Assembly: GCA_944800085.1 (NCBI GenBank)
Contig: CALYLO010000005.1
Span: 310,001-374,000 of the forward strand
Direction of reading: 5' to 3'
Origin: Paenibacillus melissococcoides
GTDB lineage: Bacteria; Bacillota; Bacilli; Paenibacillales; Paenibacillaceae
DNA: 64,000 bases
Position numbers and translations under genes: made by a program. The notes beneath the pieces are model-generated. The model worked only from the letters and a program-made list of their open reading frames with translations, was not told the origin of the DNA and ran no database searches. Of the stretch, positions 43,763-53,137 are shown in pieces. Each line of letters starts with the position of its first letter. The stretch's first letter is position 1.

Positions 43763-43983
43763 ATGGCTCCTTTGGATTCAACCAATATCAAGCATGATGA
43801 TGTTTCGGTTTCCAATCGCATTTCGATTGAGTAAATAACAGCAGGCGGAATACAAGAAAACCAAAGAAAAAGAAGTCCATTAAGGAAGGCATCAAACTGA
43901 CGCTCATAGGCAGTTTGCTCGGAATTGCCATTGGGGCCGCTCTTCTGGGTGGATTATACTTTCTTCTCCTGAGGTATGAGTAG
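43763..43983 (+). pseudogene. Small membrane protein gene with a one-base frameshift
   Basis: ATG at 43763 has a strong AAAGGGGGAG site; it reads MAPLDSTNIKHDDVSVSNRI SIE and stops at 43834. In the next frame the sequence continues as NNSRRNTRKPKKKKSIKEGI KLTLIGSLLGIAIGAALLGG LYFLLLRYE and stops at 43983: a lysine-rich stretch followed by one membrane helix. The two parts fit together as a ~73-residue type II small membrane protein after a one-base correction. Confidence 0.5.
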
Positions 43984-44011
43984 AATTAGGTCGCGCCAAA
44001 AAAAGATGTGA

Positions 44012-44045
44012 AAGGAAAAGCCGCCCTCTCAAGCATAAGGGCGGC
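44012..44045 (-). terminator. Terminator after the LPXTG fragment
   Basis: GCCGCCCT (44020-44027) pairs with AGGGCGGC (44038-44045); minus strand continues CTTTTCCTTT. Confidence 0.7.
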
Positions 44046-44065
44046 TGATGCTACCAGGTTTCATT

Positions 44066-44600
44066 TTATTGTTTCATTCTTCTGCGCGAGAGCCGCATGA
44101 CAACTGCGGCAGCGCAGAACAACAGGCCAATCCAGGGAGCCAGCGGCGATTTCTCACCGGTTGCCGGAAGCATCGGTGCAGCCGAATGATCAGGCTTCTT
44201 GCGGTCTTCCGGCCGGTTCGCAGGGAGTTCATCCGAGCCTGGTTGCTCTTCCGTTCCCGGCTCCTCTTCCGTGCCAGGTGTGCCTGGAACGGTTTCTCCC
44301 GGATCGTTTTCCCCAGGATCGGTCTCACTGCCGACTACCGTGTCCGGTCCTTCCACGATCGTGCCGGGAACCGTCTCTCTGTTATCAGGCGGAATCGTGC
44401 CCGGAGTTGTACCGCCGGAACCCGGATCTGTCGTTCCGCCACCGCCGGAACCCGGCCCTTCCGGATCAGGCCGTTCCGGCTCCGGCTTGTCGCCGGACTT
44501 GATCAGACCCGCGTCAATGGTCAGATTCCGTTCCCCGTGACCGAGCATGATCACATCTGTCCAGCCGTCGGCATTGGCTTTGGAATTCCATTCTCCTGCT
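44066..44600 (-). pseudogene. 3' fragment of an LPXTG cell-wall-anchored protein
   Basis: The frame ends in a complete sorting signal: MLPATGEKSPLAPWIGLLFC, hydrophobic helix, then the basic tail RLSRRRMKQ. It is preceded by a Pro/Gly/Thr/Glu-rich spacer (PGTEEEPGTEEQPGSDEL) and the tail of an SdrD-B/Cna-B-like domain (GWTDVIMLGHGERNLTIDAG). Codons upstream of about 44600 do not look like protein and no start signal is present, so this is the C-terminal remnant of a larger surface adhesin. It implies that the ancestor had a class A-type sortase. Confidence 0.75.
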
Positions 44601-44836
44601 TTCATAAAATAATTGATAGTTGACAATATTCTGTGTGTTTTTACATAGATCCATTGAACCATATCCACCTCCACACTTTCTAAACATTTTCAGAATGTAA
44701 AAAAACCGCCTTCCGTCTTCATTTGACGTCAGGAGACCTTAGATTTTCTATCCGGTGCTTTCGAAAATGTCACGCTCTATTGCGAGCAGCCATGTTGCCG
44801 ATCCTTACGGCCAAGCCCGCGATCCCCAGCCAGCCG

Positions 44837-46583
44837 TTACCCGCTTATCGGCATCGCTACCCAATGCCCTTTCGTCACCTCGACCAGTTCGGATTGATCG
44901 AGCAGATATTTGTCCGCTTCGGTCTGCTCCTCCATCAGCACCCGTTTTTTGGCCGCTTCGACCTTCGGATCGGGAACCGGTATCGCCGCCAGCAGCGATT
45001 TCGTATACGGATGCTGCGGATTCGCATACAGCTCCTCGCTCTCGGCCAGCTCGACGATCTTGCCCCTATACATCACGGCGACCCGGTCGCTGATATGCTT
45101 GACCATCGACAGATCATGGGCGATGAACAGATACGTGAGGCCGAGACGCTGCTGCAGCTCCTCCATCAGCTTCACGATCTGCGCCTGAATGGACACATCG
45201 AGCGCGGACAGCGGCTCGTCGCATACGATGAACTTCGGCTCGACCGCGAGGGCGCGCGCGATCCCGATGCGCTGACGCTGGCCCCCGGAGAATTCATGCG
45301 GATACCGCGTCGCATAGGCCGGATCAAGCCCGACCATATCGAGCAGCTCCTCGACCCGCTTCTTCCGTTCCTGCTTGCTTCCCGCCAGCCGATGGACATC
45401 GAGCGCTTCGCCGATAATGTCCAATATTTTGAACCTTGGATTGAGCGAAGCATACGGATCCTGAAAGATCATCTGCATATAGCGCCGCATCGTCTTCATC
45501 TCCTTGGCGGTCATCCGGTTCACGGCCATTCCCTGATACAAAATATCGCCGCCCGTCGGCTCATGCAGGCGCAGAATGGACCGTCCGGTCGTCGATTTGC
45601 CGCAGCCCGATTCGCCGACGACGCCGAGCGTCTCCCCTTCGCGGATATGAAAGCTGATATCATTGACCGCCTTGATAATGTTCCCCTTGCCGAGATCGAA
45701 ATATTGCTTGAGCGAACGCACCTCCAGCAGCGGGCGCGCATCTTCCGCATCTTTCTTAGCGACGAGCGGCACAAGCTTCGGCTTCTTCTTCTCGTCCAGG
45801 CGCGGGAGCGCACCGAGCAGCTTCTTCGTATACGGATGCCTAGGGCTGGCGAAAATCTCCTCCGTCGTCCCTGTCTCGACGACAGCGCCGTCCTTCATGA
45901 CGACGACCCGATCGCACATGCCGGCGACGACGACCAGATCATGCGTGATGAAGATGATGGAAGTGCCCAGTTGCTGCTGCATATGCTTCATCACATTCAA
46001 AATCTGGGCCTGAATCGTCACGTCAAGCGCCGTCGTCGGCTCATCGGCGATGAGAAGCGCAGGCCGGCAGGCGAGCGCAATCGCGATCATGACGCGCTGG
46101 CGCATCCCTCCCGAGAATTCATGCGGATACTGGCGGCAGCGCCGCTCGCTGTTGCGGATGCCGACCAGCTTCAGCATCTCGATCGCCTGCTCCTTCGCGG
46201 CGGCGGCAGACAGCTTCTGATGCTTGATCAAGCCTTCCTCGATCTGCCGTCCGATCGTCATCGTCGGATTCAACGAGGTCATCGGATCTTGAAAGATCAT
46301 GCCCATATCCCGGCCGCGAATGCTCTCCATTTCCTTATCCGTGCAGTTTTCCACATTCTTTCCCAGGAATATGACTTCGCCTTCTCTCATATACGATACT
46401 GAAGAAGGAAGCAAGCGCATAATCGAACGAGCCGTCACGCTCTTGCCGCTTCCCGACTCCCCAACAATTCCGAGCGTCTCTCCCTGCTTCAGCGCGAAGC
46501 TGACATCGCGAACAGCCTGAATCTCCTTGTCACGCGTCAGAAAAGTTACCGATAAATTGTTGACCTGTAAAATTGTATCCATT
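44837..46583 (-). CDS. Oligopeptide/dipeptide ABC transporter, fused double ATPase
   Basis: About 581 residues holding two complete ABC ATPases in one chain. Domain 1: Walker A GIVGESGSGKSVTARSI, signature FSGGMRQRVMIAIALACRPA, Walker B LLIADEPTTALDV. Domain 2: GVVGESGCGKSTTGRSIL, FSGGQRQRIGIARALAVEPK, FIVCDEPLSALDV. Separate DppD and DppF proteins are usual in peptide transporters; fusion (YejF/GsiA-like) is less common. MDTILQV at about 46580 is the likely start. It is divergent from the permease and binding-protein genes at 46730-51600 and almost surely energises them. Confidence 0.93.
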
Positions 46584-46729
46584 TCACTCACCCGCCTGAA
46601 CGTCCGTTATCGATTCTACTAAAGGGTTGAACAAGAACTTCTATCCCCGTTATTGACAAAAGCTTAAAATAAAATATACTATATCCATCGGAATTATACA
46701 ATTTAAAAAAGGAGGCAGCAAGAGTCGCC

Positions 46730-48172
46730 ATGGAGAGTACGCAAGCAGCTAGAAATTCCGGTTCAGCGGCCCGAATCGGGAACGCCTACAATAAAATGCT
46801 ATTGAATCCTTCCTATAAATATGCCGTTCTTCTGCTTGGCCTGCCTGTGCATCTCATCGTGTTCATCATCTATCTCATCCGGCGAAGGCACGATACATAT
46901 GCCTCTGCGAGAGAGAAGATAGAGGCCGATCTTCTCGCATCCGGCTACAAGGATCGGCTCCGCGCCGAGATCGGGGAGCAGACGCTGCGGAAGCGGGCAT
47001 TCTTCGGACAGAAGGCAAGCAAGAGAGCAAGCGCGCGGGAAATCGAGGGATGGACAGAGGCGGAATTCCGCAAGACCTTGACGGAGCGGACGATTGCGCA
47101 TCTGGGGCAGAGCGGCGCGGCGCGGATCACTTATGCAGACACCTTCGCTTCGTTGCTGAGCCAGCCGCTGTTCTTCGCTCTATCGATAATTCTCGGCTTT
47201 CCCATGTACTTACTCCTATTGGTGTACAGCAACTCCTACCTTAAATACATTTTCGAGCGTCTCATCATGAGCCTGTTCGTGATTATCGGAGTTGCCGTGC
47301 TCGTGTTCACGCTGCTGCATCTGTCGCCGCTTCATCCGGCCGCCAATATTCTCGGCGAGACCGCGACCGAGGAGCAGATCGCTTCCTTCAATAAGCTGTA
47401 CGGGCTGGATCAGCCGTACCTCGTGCAGCTGTGGAACACAATGAAGGGAATAGCGACCTTCGATCTCGGCAAGTCGTTCGCGGGCAACGAAGAAGTGACG
47501 TCAGCCATCGCCGGTAAATTCCCGATCACGCTTCAGTTGACGGTCATCTCGCTGCTGCTGGCCGTGATCATCGCCTTGCCGATCGGAATCATCTCGGCGG
47601 CGAGACCGAACTCATTCTTTGATTACACGTTTATTTTTATCGCTTTGATTGGTTTGTCCATCCCTAACTTTTGGCAGGGACTCATCTTCATCTTGAACTT
47701 CTCAATCAAGCTGCAATGGCTCCCGGCGACCTACAATCCGCAAAATTGGCTGTCCATGATTATGCCGGTCGTCGTGCTGGGCACGGGCTTGACGGCCGCC
47801 GTGGCCCGGATGACCCGCTCGTCCACGCTGGAAGTCATTCACGAGGATTATATTTTGACGGCCCGGGCCAAAGGGCTGAGCCAACGACAGGTACTGCTCC
47901 GGCACGCCGTGACAAACGCCCTCATCCCGGTCATCACCGTCATCGGGCTGCAGTTCGGCGGCATGCTGGGAGGAGCCGCCGTAACGGAGAAAGTGTTCAA
48001 TATTAGCGGGATCGGCAGCTACATCGTGGACAAACAATTCATTCCCGACATTCCGAGCATTATGGGCGGGGTTGTCTACACCGCGATCACCATTTCGCTG
48101 GTCAATATGCTGATTGACCTTTTGTACGCGTTCTGCGACCCGCGCATCCGTTCGAAGATGAAACAATATTGA
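46730..48172 (+). CDS. Peptide ABC transporter permease, DppB-like with N-terminal extension
   Basis: 480 residues, about 150-170 more than DppB. The C-terminal ~310 residues are a normal permease (YIFERLIMSLFVIIGVAVLV, LGLDQPYLV-type motif YGLDQPYLVQLWNTM, and the EAA loop DYILTARAKGLSQRQVLLRH). The N-terminal ~185 residues contain a first helix (YAVLLLGLPVHLIVFIIYLI), a charged cytoplasmic-type segment with many Lys/Arg/Glu, and a second helix (LFFALSIILGFPMYLLLLVY). The added part has no match that I recognise. Starts 140 bp from the divergent ATPase gene. Confidence 0.88.
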   Translation: MESTQAARNSGSAARIGNAYNKMLLNPSYKYAVLLLGLPVHLIVFIIYLIRRRHDTYASAREKIEADLLASGYKDRLRAEIGEQTLRKRAFFGQKASKRASAREIEGWTEAEFRKTLTERTIAHLGQSGAARITYADTFASLLSQPLFFALSIILGFPMYLLLLVYSNSYLKYIFERLIMSLFVIIGVAVLVFTLLHLSPLHPAANILGETATEEQIASFNKLYGLDQPYLVQLWNTMKGIATFDLGKSFAGNEEVTSAIAGKFPITLQLTVISLLLAVIIALPIGIISAARPNSFFDYTFIFIALIGLSIPNFWQGLIFILNFSIKLQWLPATYNPQNWLSMIMPVVVLGTGLTAAVARMTRSSTLEVIHEDYILTARAKGLSQRQVLLRHAVTNALIPVITVIGLQFGGMLGGAAVTEKVFNISGIGSYIVDKQFIPDIPSIMGGVVYTAITISLVNMLIDLLYAFCDPRIRSKMKQY

Positions 48173-48224
48173 AAGGCGCGATCAAAAACGGCCCCTTGAA
48201 GAACCTTTAAAAGCAGGTGTAACC

Positions 48225-49733
48225 ATGACCAAGTTGAAACAACCGAGACAGGAGAAAAAGCGCAAGCTGAGATTGTCCCGGGAGTATACCCAATCAAGCT
48301 TCGCCTGGATCGTCTCTGCCGTCCTGTCAGCCGTTCTGTTCCTGAACAGCTATGACTGGGCCGCCAAGACGGTGAACCGGTATATGCTCGCCGCGGCCGT
48401 CATCTACCTGGGCTTCGGCCTAATTCAAATGATCCTCACGGCCATGCTTCGAAGCGACCTGCTCCGGCAAGGATCGATTCGCGGACGGACGCGGGCGCTG
48501 GCCTATATCCAGCTCCTGAGCGCCTTGACGGGCAACGTATTCGTCGCAGCCTGCGCGTTCCATCTGATCAGGAAGGAGAAGAGCTCAGAGTATACGATCG
48601 CTGTCTATATGCTCCTTACCCAGTTCTATGTTATCGCTATATCGGGATTGAATATGTTCAAGCCGTATGTGTCCGATACCTTCCCGCTGGCGATGCTGGC
48701 GCTAATCGGAATCGCGCTCTTCCAATTGCTTGCGCTCATACTTGCGGCCGCCAAGGTGAAGCGGCATTACGCCCCTTCCTGGATGGCAGTTATTGCGGGG
48801 GCGCTCATCCTGACCGCGCTGACCGGCAATCTGTTCGCGCTGCTGCTCGGGTGGAATCTGATCGCGAAGATCCGCCGGAACAGCAATCCGGCCGAGGTGA
48901 AATGGGAGGAAGTGTGGGAGCGGCTGACCGGGAATGTGATGGCAATGTCCGGCCTGTTCTTCATCGTGTTCCTGTTCTCGATTAGCGTGTGCAGCTTCTT
49001 CACCTTCGACTACAGCATGGCGGTCGAGAACAATTACGGCGCGATTCTGCAGGCTCCGAGCCTCGCCTATCCGTTCGGAACGGACAACTTCGGGCGGTGC
49101 CTGTTCTCGCGCATCATATTCGGCGCCCGCATCTCGCTCATCGTCGGCTTCCTGTCGACGGCGATACCGGTTGTCATCGGCGGAACGCTCGGCGCCATCT
49201 CCGGATATTACGGCCGGCGGACCGACAACATCATCATGCGGTTGCTTGACATTCTGTACGCGATTCCGGGAATCTTGCTGGCCATTGCCATCATCGCCGC
49301 ATTCGGCGCCAACACGGTCAATCTTATCCTGGCGCTCAGCATCGGGTCGATTCCGACCTACGCGCGAACGATGCGGGCCAACGTTCTGCAGGTGTCGACC
49401 TACGAATACGTCGAAGCGGCGCGGGCGTTCGGCTCCAGCCATGCCGCCATCATATTTAAGCATATCGTGCCGAACTCGCTGGCGCCGATGATTGTCAAAT
49501 CGACGCTCACGATCGGCGGCGCCGTCATCTCCACGAGCAGCTTAAGCTATCTTGGACTCGGCGTAGAGCCGCATATCCCCGAGTGGGGCAATATTTTGAA
49601 GTTGGGAAGCGCCTATCTTGAATCCCATTCCTATCTCGCGATTTACCCCGGCCTGGCAATTATCGCCTTGGTCCTGTCCTTCAACTTTTTGGGAGTCGGG
49701 TTGCGGGACGCGCTCGATCCGAAGATGGGATGA
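48225..49733 (+). CDS. Peptide ABC transporter permease, DppC-like with N-terminal extension
   Basis: 502 residues; the last ~260 are DppC-like (FGTDNFGRCLFSRIIFGARI, GRRTDNIIMRLLDILYAIPG, EAA loop EYVEAARAFGSSHAAIIFKH). The first ~240 residues add about six membrane helices in three to four pairs (for example VSAVLSAVLFLNSYDWAAKT, MLALIGIALFQLLALILAAA), not found in usual DppC proteins. It follows the DppB-like gene by 52 bp in the same operon. Like its partner, it looks adapted for a modified transport complex. Confidence 0.88.
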   Translation: MTKLKQPRQEKKRKLRLSREYTQSSFAWIVSAVLSAVLFLNSYDWAAKTVNRYMLAAAVIYLGFGLIQMILTAMLRSDLLRQGSIRGRTRALAYIQLLSALTGNVFVAACAFHLIRKEKSSEYTIAVYMLLTQFYVIAISGLNMFKPYVSDTFPLAMLALIGIALFQLLALILAAAKVKRHYAPSWMAVIAGALILTALTGNLFALLLGWNLIAKIRRNSNPAEVKWEEVWERLTGNVMAMSGLFFIVFLFSISVCSFFTFDYSMAVENNYGAILQAPSLAYPFGTDNFGRCLFSRIIFGARISLIVGFLSTAIPVVIGGTLGAISGYYGRRTDNIIMRLLDILYAIPGILLAIAIIAAFGANTVNLILALSIGSIPTYARTMRANVLQVSTYEYVEAARAFGSSHAAIIFKHIVPNSLAPMIVKSTLTIGGAVISTSSLSYLGLGVEPHIPEWGNILKLGSAYLESHSYLAIYPGLAIIALVLSFNFLGVGLRDALDPKMG

Positions 49734-49767
49734 CGATACACATACTTCATACCCAGGAGGAATCATC

Positions 49768-51600
49768 ATGAAGAAAAGGTCATTATGCATTGTCATGCTC
49801 GCGATCGCCCTCGCGGTGACCGGATGCACGGTGAACACCAAGTCCAACACGGAAGGCCAGAACAACCCCGCCGCGGATGGGGACAGCAAGCCGGCTGCGG
49901 AAGGCGCCGTCGAGATCGAGCTGCTCGAGATGAGCTCGGGGCAGGACGATATCAACATCATCCGGGATCAGCTGACGAAGAACGGCTTCAACGTGAAGCT
50001 CAACCTTCAGCCCGACTACGGCAGCTTCAAGGCCCAGGAGGAGGCCGGCAACTTCGACATCTCGCTCTCCGGCTGGACAACGGTGACAGGCAATCCGGAC
50101 TATGCGGTCCGTTCCCTGTTCAAATCGGGCGGCGACTACAGCATCCTCTCCGATCCGGAGATTGACGAGCTGATCGAGAAGGCCGCTTCCGAGACGCCGG
50201 ATCAATATGTGGACACCTACAAACAATTCGAGCAGAAGCTGGTCTTCGATAAAGCTTATATTGCGCCGCTTTACATTTCCGTCAAGAGCCAAGCGTTCAA
50301 TAAAGAGGTGCTGAACGAGAAGTCGGTGCGGCTGTCCAAGTCCCGCTCCTTCGCCTGGGAGGATGTCGACTTCAACGATACGTCCAAGCGGGACACCGAG
50401 CCGCTGCTGCTGACGCAGACGAACCCGACCTTGACGTCGCTCGACCCGATCAAAGGGAATGACGGCTCGATCAACATGATCAATACGAATATGTAAGTCC
50501 GGCTCATCAATCTGACCGATGACGACAAAATCACGGCGGACGGCTCCCTGTCCCGCGCATACAGCATCGCCGGAGGCAATTCAGAATATTATTTCATCCT
50601 GCGCGACGATATCAACTTCGCCATAGTAACCGACAAAAAGGCGGGCGATTCCGGCGAGCGCGTCGGCGCCGACGATGTCGTCTTCACCCTGAACCGCGCC
50701 AAGGACAAAAACTCGGTGCCGGATCACCGCACGTACAGCCTTCACGAGCATATCAAAAAGGTCGAAATCGTCACGACCGTGAACGCGCTGGAGCAAGTGA
50801 AGGTGTCAGGCGGCAGCGAGACGGTGAAGGAAGCGCTGGAGAAAGGGCTGGATACGAAAATATCGGCTCTCGTCGCGGATAAAAATGAGGCCAACAATAA
50901 AGAAGGCAAATATCAGGTCATCAAGCTGACGACGACGGAGCCGTTCCCTCAGGTGCTCAATTATTTGGCGCACCAATCGGCGGGCATCGTGTCGAAGAAG
51001 CAGGTCGAGAGCATCAACACGTATGATGTCGCCTCCTTCGATGTCAACAAGGATATTCCTTACGGCGATCAGAACACGGTTACCGAAGGCAGCAAATACA
51101 ACAATACGCTGTATGCAAGCGGACCGTATATTTTGCTGTACAAAAATGATTATGAAGCCAAATTCCAGAAAAACCCTGCCTACATGAAGGGCACCGGCCA
51201 TGAGCCGAACATATCCAATGTGACGCTGCGCTTCATCAAGGATACGGACAGCGCCCTCGCGGCATTGCGCAGCGGCGAAGTTCACGTCAACTACGGGGTG
51301 CCGGACACGAAGTTCGATGTCGTGAAGAGCGACAGCAAGCTGAGCCTGCAGACGATTCAGAGCAATGCCGTCTCCTATCTGCTGTTCAATACGAAAAACC
51401 GCGACGTCGCGAAGAGCGAGGATTTGCGCAAAGCCGTACTGTACTCGATTAACCAGGACGAGATTCTGCAGTTCTACAATAATAATAAGTACAAAGCGGC
51501 TTCGACCGTCAGCCCGATCGTGCAGACCGGCAACGAGCTGAAAGCCGATCCGGCCAAGGTAAAGGAATATTTGGACAAATATAGAGCCTCCGCAAAATAA
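49768..51600 (+). pseudogene. Peptide-binding lipoprotein with reversed (permuted) halves and an in-frame TAA
   Basis: 610 codons. A lipoprotein signal (MLAIALAVTGC) is followed by a segment that in SBP_bac_5 proteins is C-terminal (INIIRDQLTKNGFNVKLNLQ, DISLSGWTTVTGNPDYAVRS, YIAPLYISVKSQAF, residues ~45-200), and only then the segment that is normally N-terminal (PTLTSLDPIKGNDGSINMIN, YYFILRDDINF, RVGADDVVFTLNRAKDKN, ASGPYILLYKNDYEAKFQKN, ALRSGEVHVNYGVPDTKFDV). A TAA at 50494-50496 (codon 243) interrupts; the frame then runs on without further damage to 51600, and a Tyr codon fits the position. GGAGGAATCATC precedes the ATG. The stop may be a real mutation or a sequence error. Confidence 0.8.
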
Positions 51601-51607
51601 GGATCGC

Positions 51608-51645
51608 GAAGGTCCCGGGCATTCTCCATGCGAGCGCCCGGGACC
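51608..51645. terminator. Hairpin between binding-protein and nar operons
   Basis: AAGGTCCCGGGC and GCCCGGGACCTT form a 12-bp stem around a 15-base loop, at the convergent ends of two operons; no T-run on either side. Confidence 0.6.
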
Positions 51646-51660
51646 TTGCATGTCCCCCGG

Positions 51661-51773
51661 TCATGTCTGCCGCGAGGCGAACCTGTCGTAGAAGCTCGCT
51701 ATCATCCAGAACCGCACCGCTTCAGGCACGAGCCCGTAAAAATCGGCATGCGCCCCTGTCCAGCCGCCCGCTA
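51661..51773 (-). pseudogene. Short coding remnant directly behind narI
   Basis: In a frame different from narI the minus strand reads IAGGWTGAHADFYGLVPEAV RFWMIASFYDRFASRQT and stops. The composition is that of a real protein C-terminus, but no start exists because its upstream part would lie inside narI. Likely a leftover of a gene joined here by deletion; origin not recognised. Confidence 0.35.
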
Positions 51774-52463
51774 TGTTCTGCGTTTATAACCGTCACGCGA
51801 ACGGTATTGCTGAGGGGCTCGAGCAGGATAGCGGGCGGGAAAGGAAAACATATGCACCAGCTTCGTAAAAGGGATAACCGCAAACAGCAGAAACGCCGCA
51901 ATCACATGAACTTGAAACAGAAGCGGAACGTCCCGCATCAATTGGTAACGGGGCTGGAACGCCAGCAGGCTGCGAAACCAGGGTCCGATGGTGGTGCGGT
52001 ATTCATAAGCGGTCACGGTGATATTGTACACGAGCGTCATATACGTTCCCATGGCGGCGATAACGAGAACGAGAATGACTGAAAAATAATCGGCGAACGA
52101 AGAGTGAACACTCACCCGGCGGTTCGCCAGCTTCCGGATCAGCAGGATAACCAATCCGGCCACAACCATGAGTCCGGCTATGCCTCCGCCGGCAATGGCA
52201 AAGAAATGGTACAGTTCGTCCGTGACACCCAAGGCCTCGTATACACCGCGCGGTATCATAACTCCCATGATATGTCCGATGAAGGCGAACACGATGCCAT
52301 AGTGAAACAAAGGCGAACCGATTCTTAGCGCTTTTTTCTCAAACAGTTCCGTAGAGGGAGCTGTCCAGCTGACCTGATGGAACGCGAAGCGGTATAGCAG
52401 CCCCACAATCATCACGGTCAGCGTAATATAAGGGAAAACCACCCACCAGAAAATATCGGCCAT
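51771..52463 (-). CDS. narI: Respiratory nitrate reductase, gamma (cytochrome b) subunit
   Basis: 230 residues with five membrane helices, carrying two b hemes that pass electrons from menaquinol to NarH at the inner face of the membrane. Histidine-bearing helices are seen in PLFHYGIVFAFIGHIMGVMI and in VHVIAAFLLFAVIPFTKLVH, the usual heme-ligand regions. ATG at 52463 follows GGAGG. It begins 14 bp after narJ and is the last gene of narGHJI. Confidence 0.95.
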   Translation of the reverse strand: MADIFWWVVFPYITLTVMIVGLLYRFAFHQVSWTAPSTELFEKKALRIGSPLFHYGIVFAFIGHIMGVMIPRGVYEALGVTDELYHFFAIAGGGIAGLMVVAGLVILLIRKLANRRVSVHSSFADYFSVILVLVIAAMGTYMTLVYNITVTAYEYRTTIGPWFRSLLAFQPRYQLMRDVPLLFQVHVIAAFLLFAVIPFTKLVHMFSFPARYPARAPQQYRSRDGYKRRT

Positions 52464-52477
52464 TGAAGAACCTCCAT

Positions 52478-53134
52478 TCATGTGCACATCTTCATATTGG
52501 GCAGGAAGCAGTCTTGTCTTGCGGTTCCGTCCATGCCGTACAGAATAGGAAAAGGAAGCTCATCCAAGTCTGCCTCTTCCCGCTTCCGCTCAAGAAGCGA
52601 GACGTCTTCGGCGGAAGGAAGACCAAATACATGGTGAACCAGGAGATCGAACAAGTCCGCATAAGGGTGGCCGGCCGGCAGATGATCGAGCACCCGCTTC
52701 GTCGCCACGGCGAGACGGCGCTTCAAGGCTTGGAGATGCGCATTATCCGGACCCGACGCCAGCAGCTCATATAGCGCGGGAAGGTAATCCGCCAGTTCGC
52801 CTTCGGCGGGCTCATACCCGGCATCGGCCGCGATGTGCCGAAGAAGAACGAGCGCGGCCCCGCGCCCCCGGCTGTCCCCCCATTCGTGCGCGGTCAGATA
52901 TAGACCCGTATTTTCCTTCCAGTCAAAGGTCTGCACGTACAGTTCCTGCAGTTCTCTCAACGTAAATTCATCGAAGCGAGCCATTGCCGCGAGAAGCCGA
53001 TCGCGGAATCCTTCCCATTCCGGTTCCACACGAATGGCAACGGCCAGTTCTTCCCGTTCCTTCAGAAAATCATCCTGCGGGTAGCCCAAGAGCCGCGATA
53101 CCGCCAACAGAATTAAGCGCTGTTGTTCTTCCAC
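52478..53134 (-). CDS. narJ: Nitrate reductase assembly chaperone (delta subunit)
   Basis: 218 residues, all-alpha TorD/NarJ type (LLAVSRLLGYPQDDFLKERE, TLRELQELYVQTFDWKENTG LYLTAHEWGDSRGRGAAL). It escorts NarG during molybdenum-cofactor insertion and is not part of the final enzyme. GTG start at 53134 lies three bases behind the narH stop and shares its GGAAGGGAG ribosome site. Confidence 0.94.
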   Translation of the reverse strand: MEEQQRLILLAVSRLLGYPQDDFLKEREELAVAIRVEPEWEGFRDRLLAAMARFDEFTLRELQELYVQTFDWKENTGLYLTAHEWGDSRGRGAALVLLRHIAADAGYEPAEGELADYLPALYELLASGPDNAHLQALKRRLAVATKRVLDHLPAGHPYADLFDLLVHHVFGLPSAEDVSLLERKREEADLDELPFPILYGMDGTARQDCFLPNMKMCT

Positions 53135-53137
53135 AAG

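Noticed and set aside
44723..46402. 559-residue open frame antisense to the fused ABC ATPase
   Set aside because: Internally duplicated only because the two ATPase domains it mirrors are homologous.
50494..50496. Selenocysteine or pyrrolysine-like recoding at the internal stop of the binding protein
   Set aside because: The codon is TAA, which is not used for either, and no recoding structure was noted.
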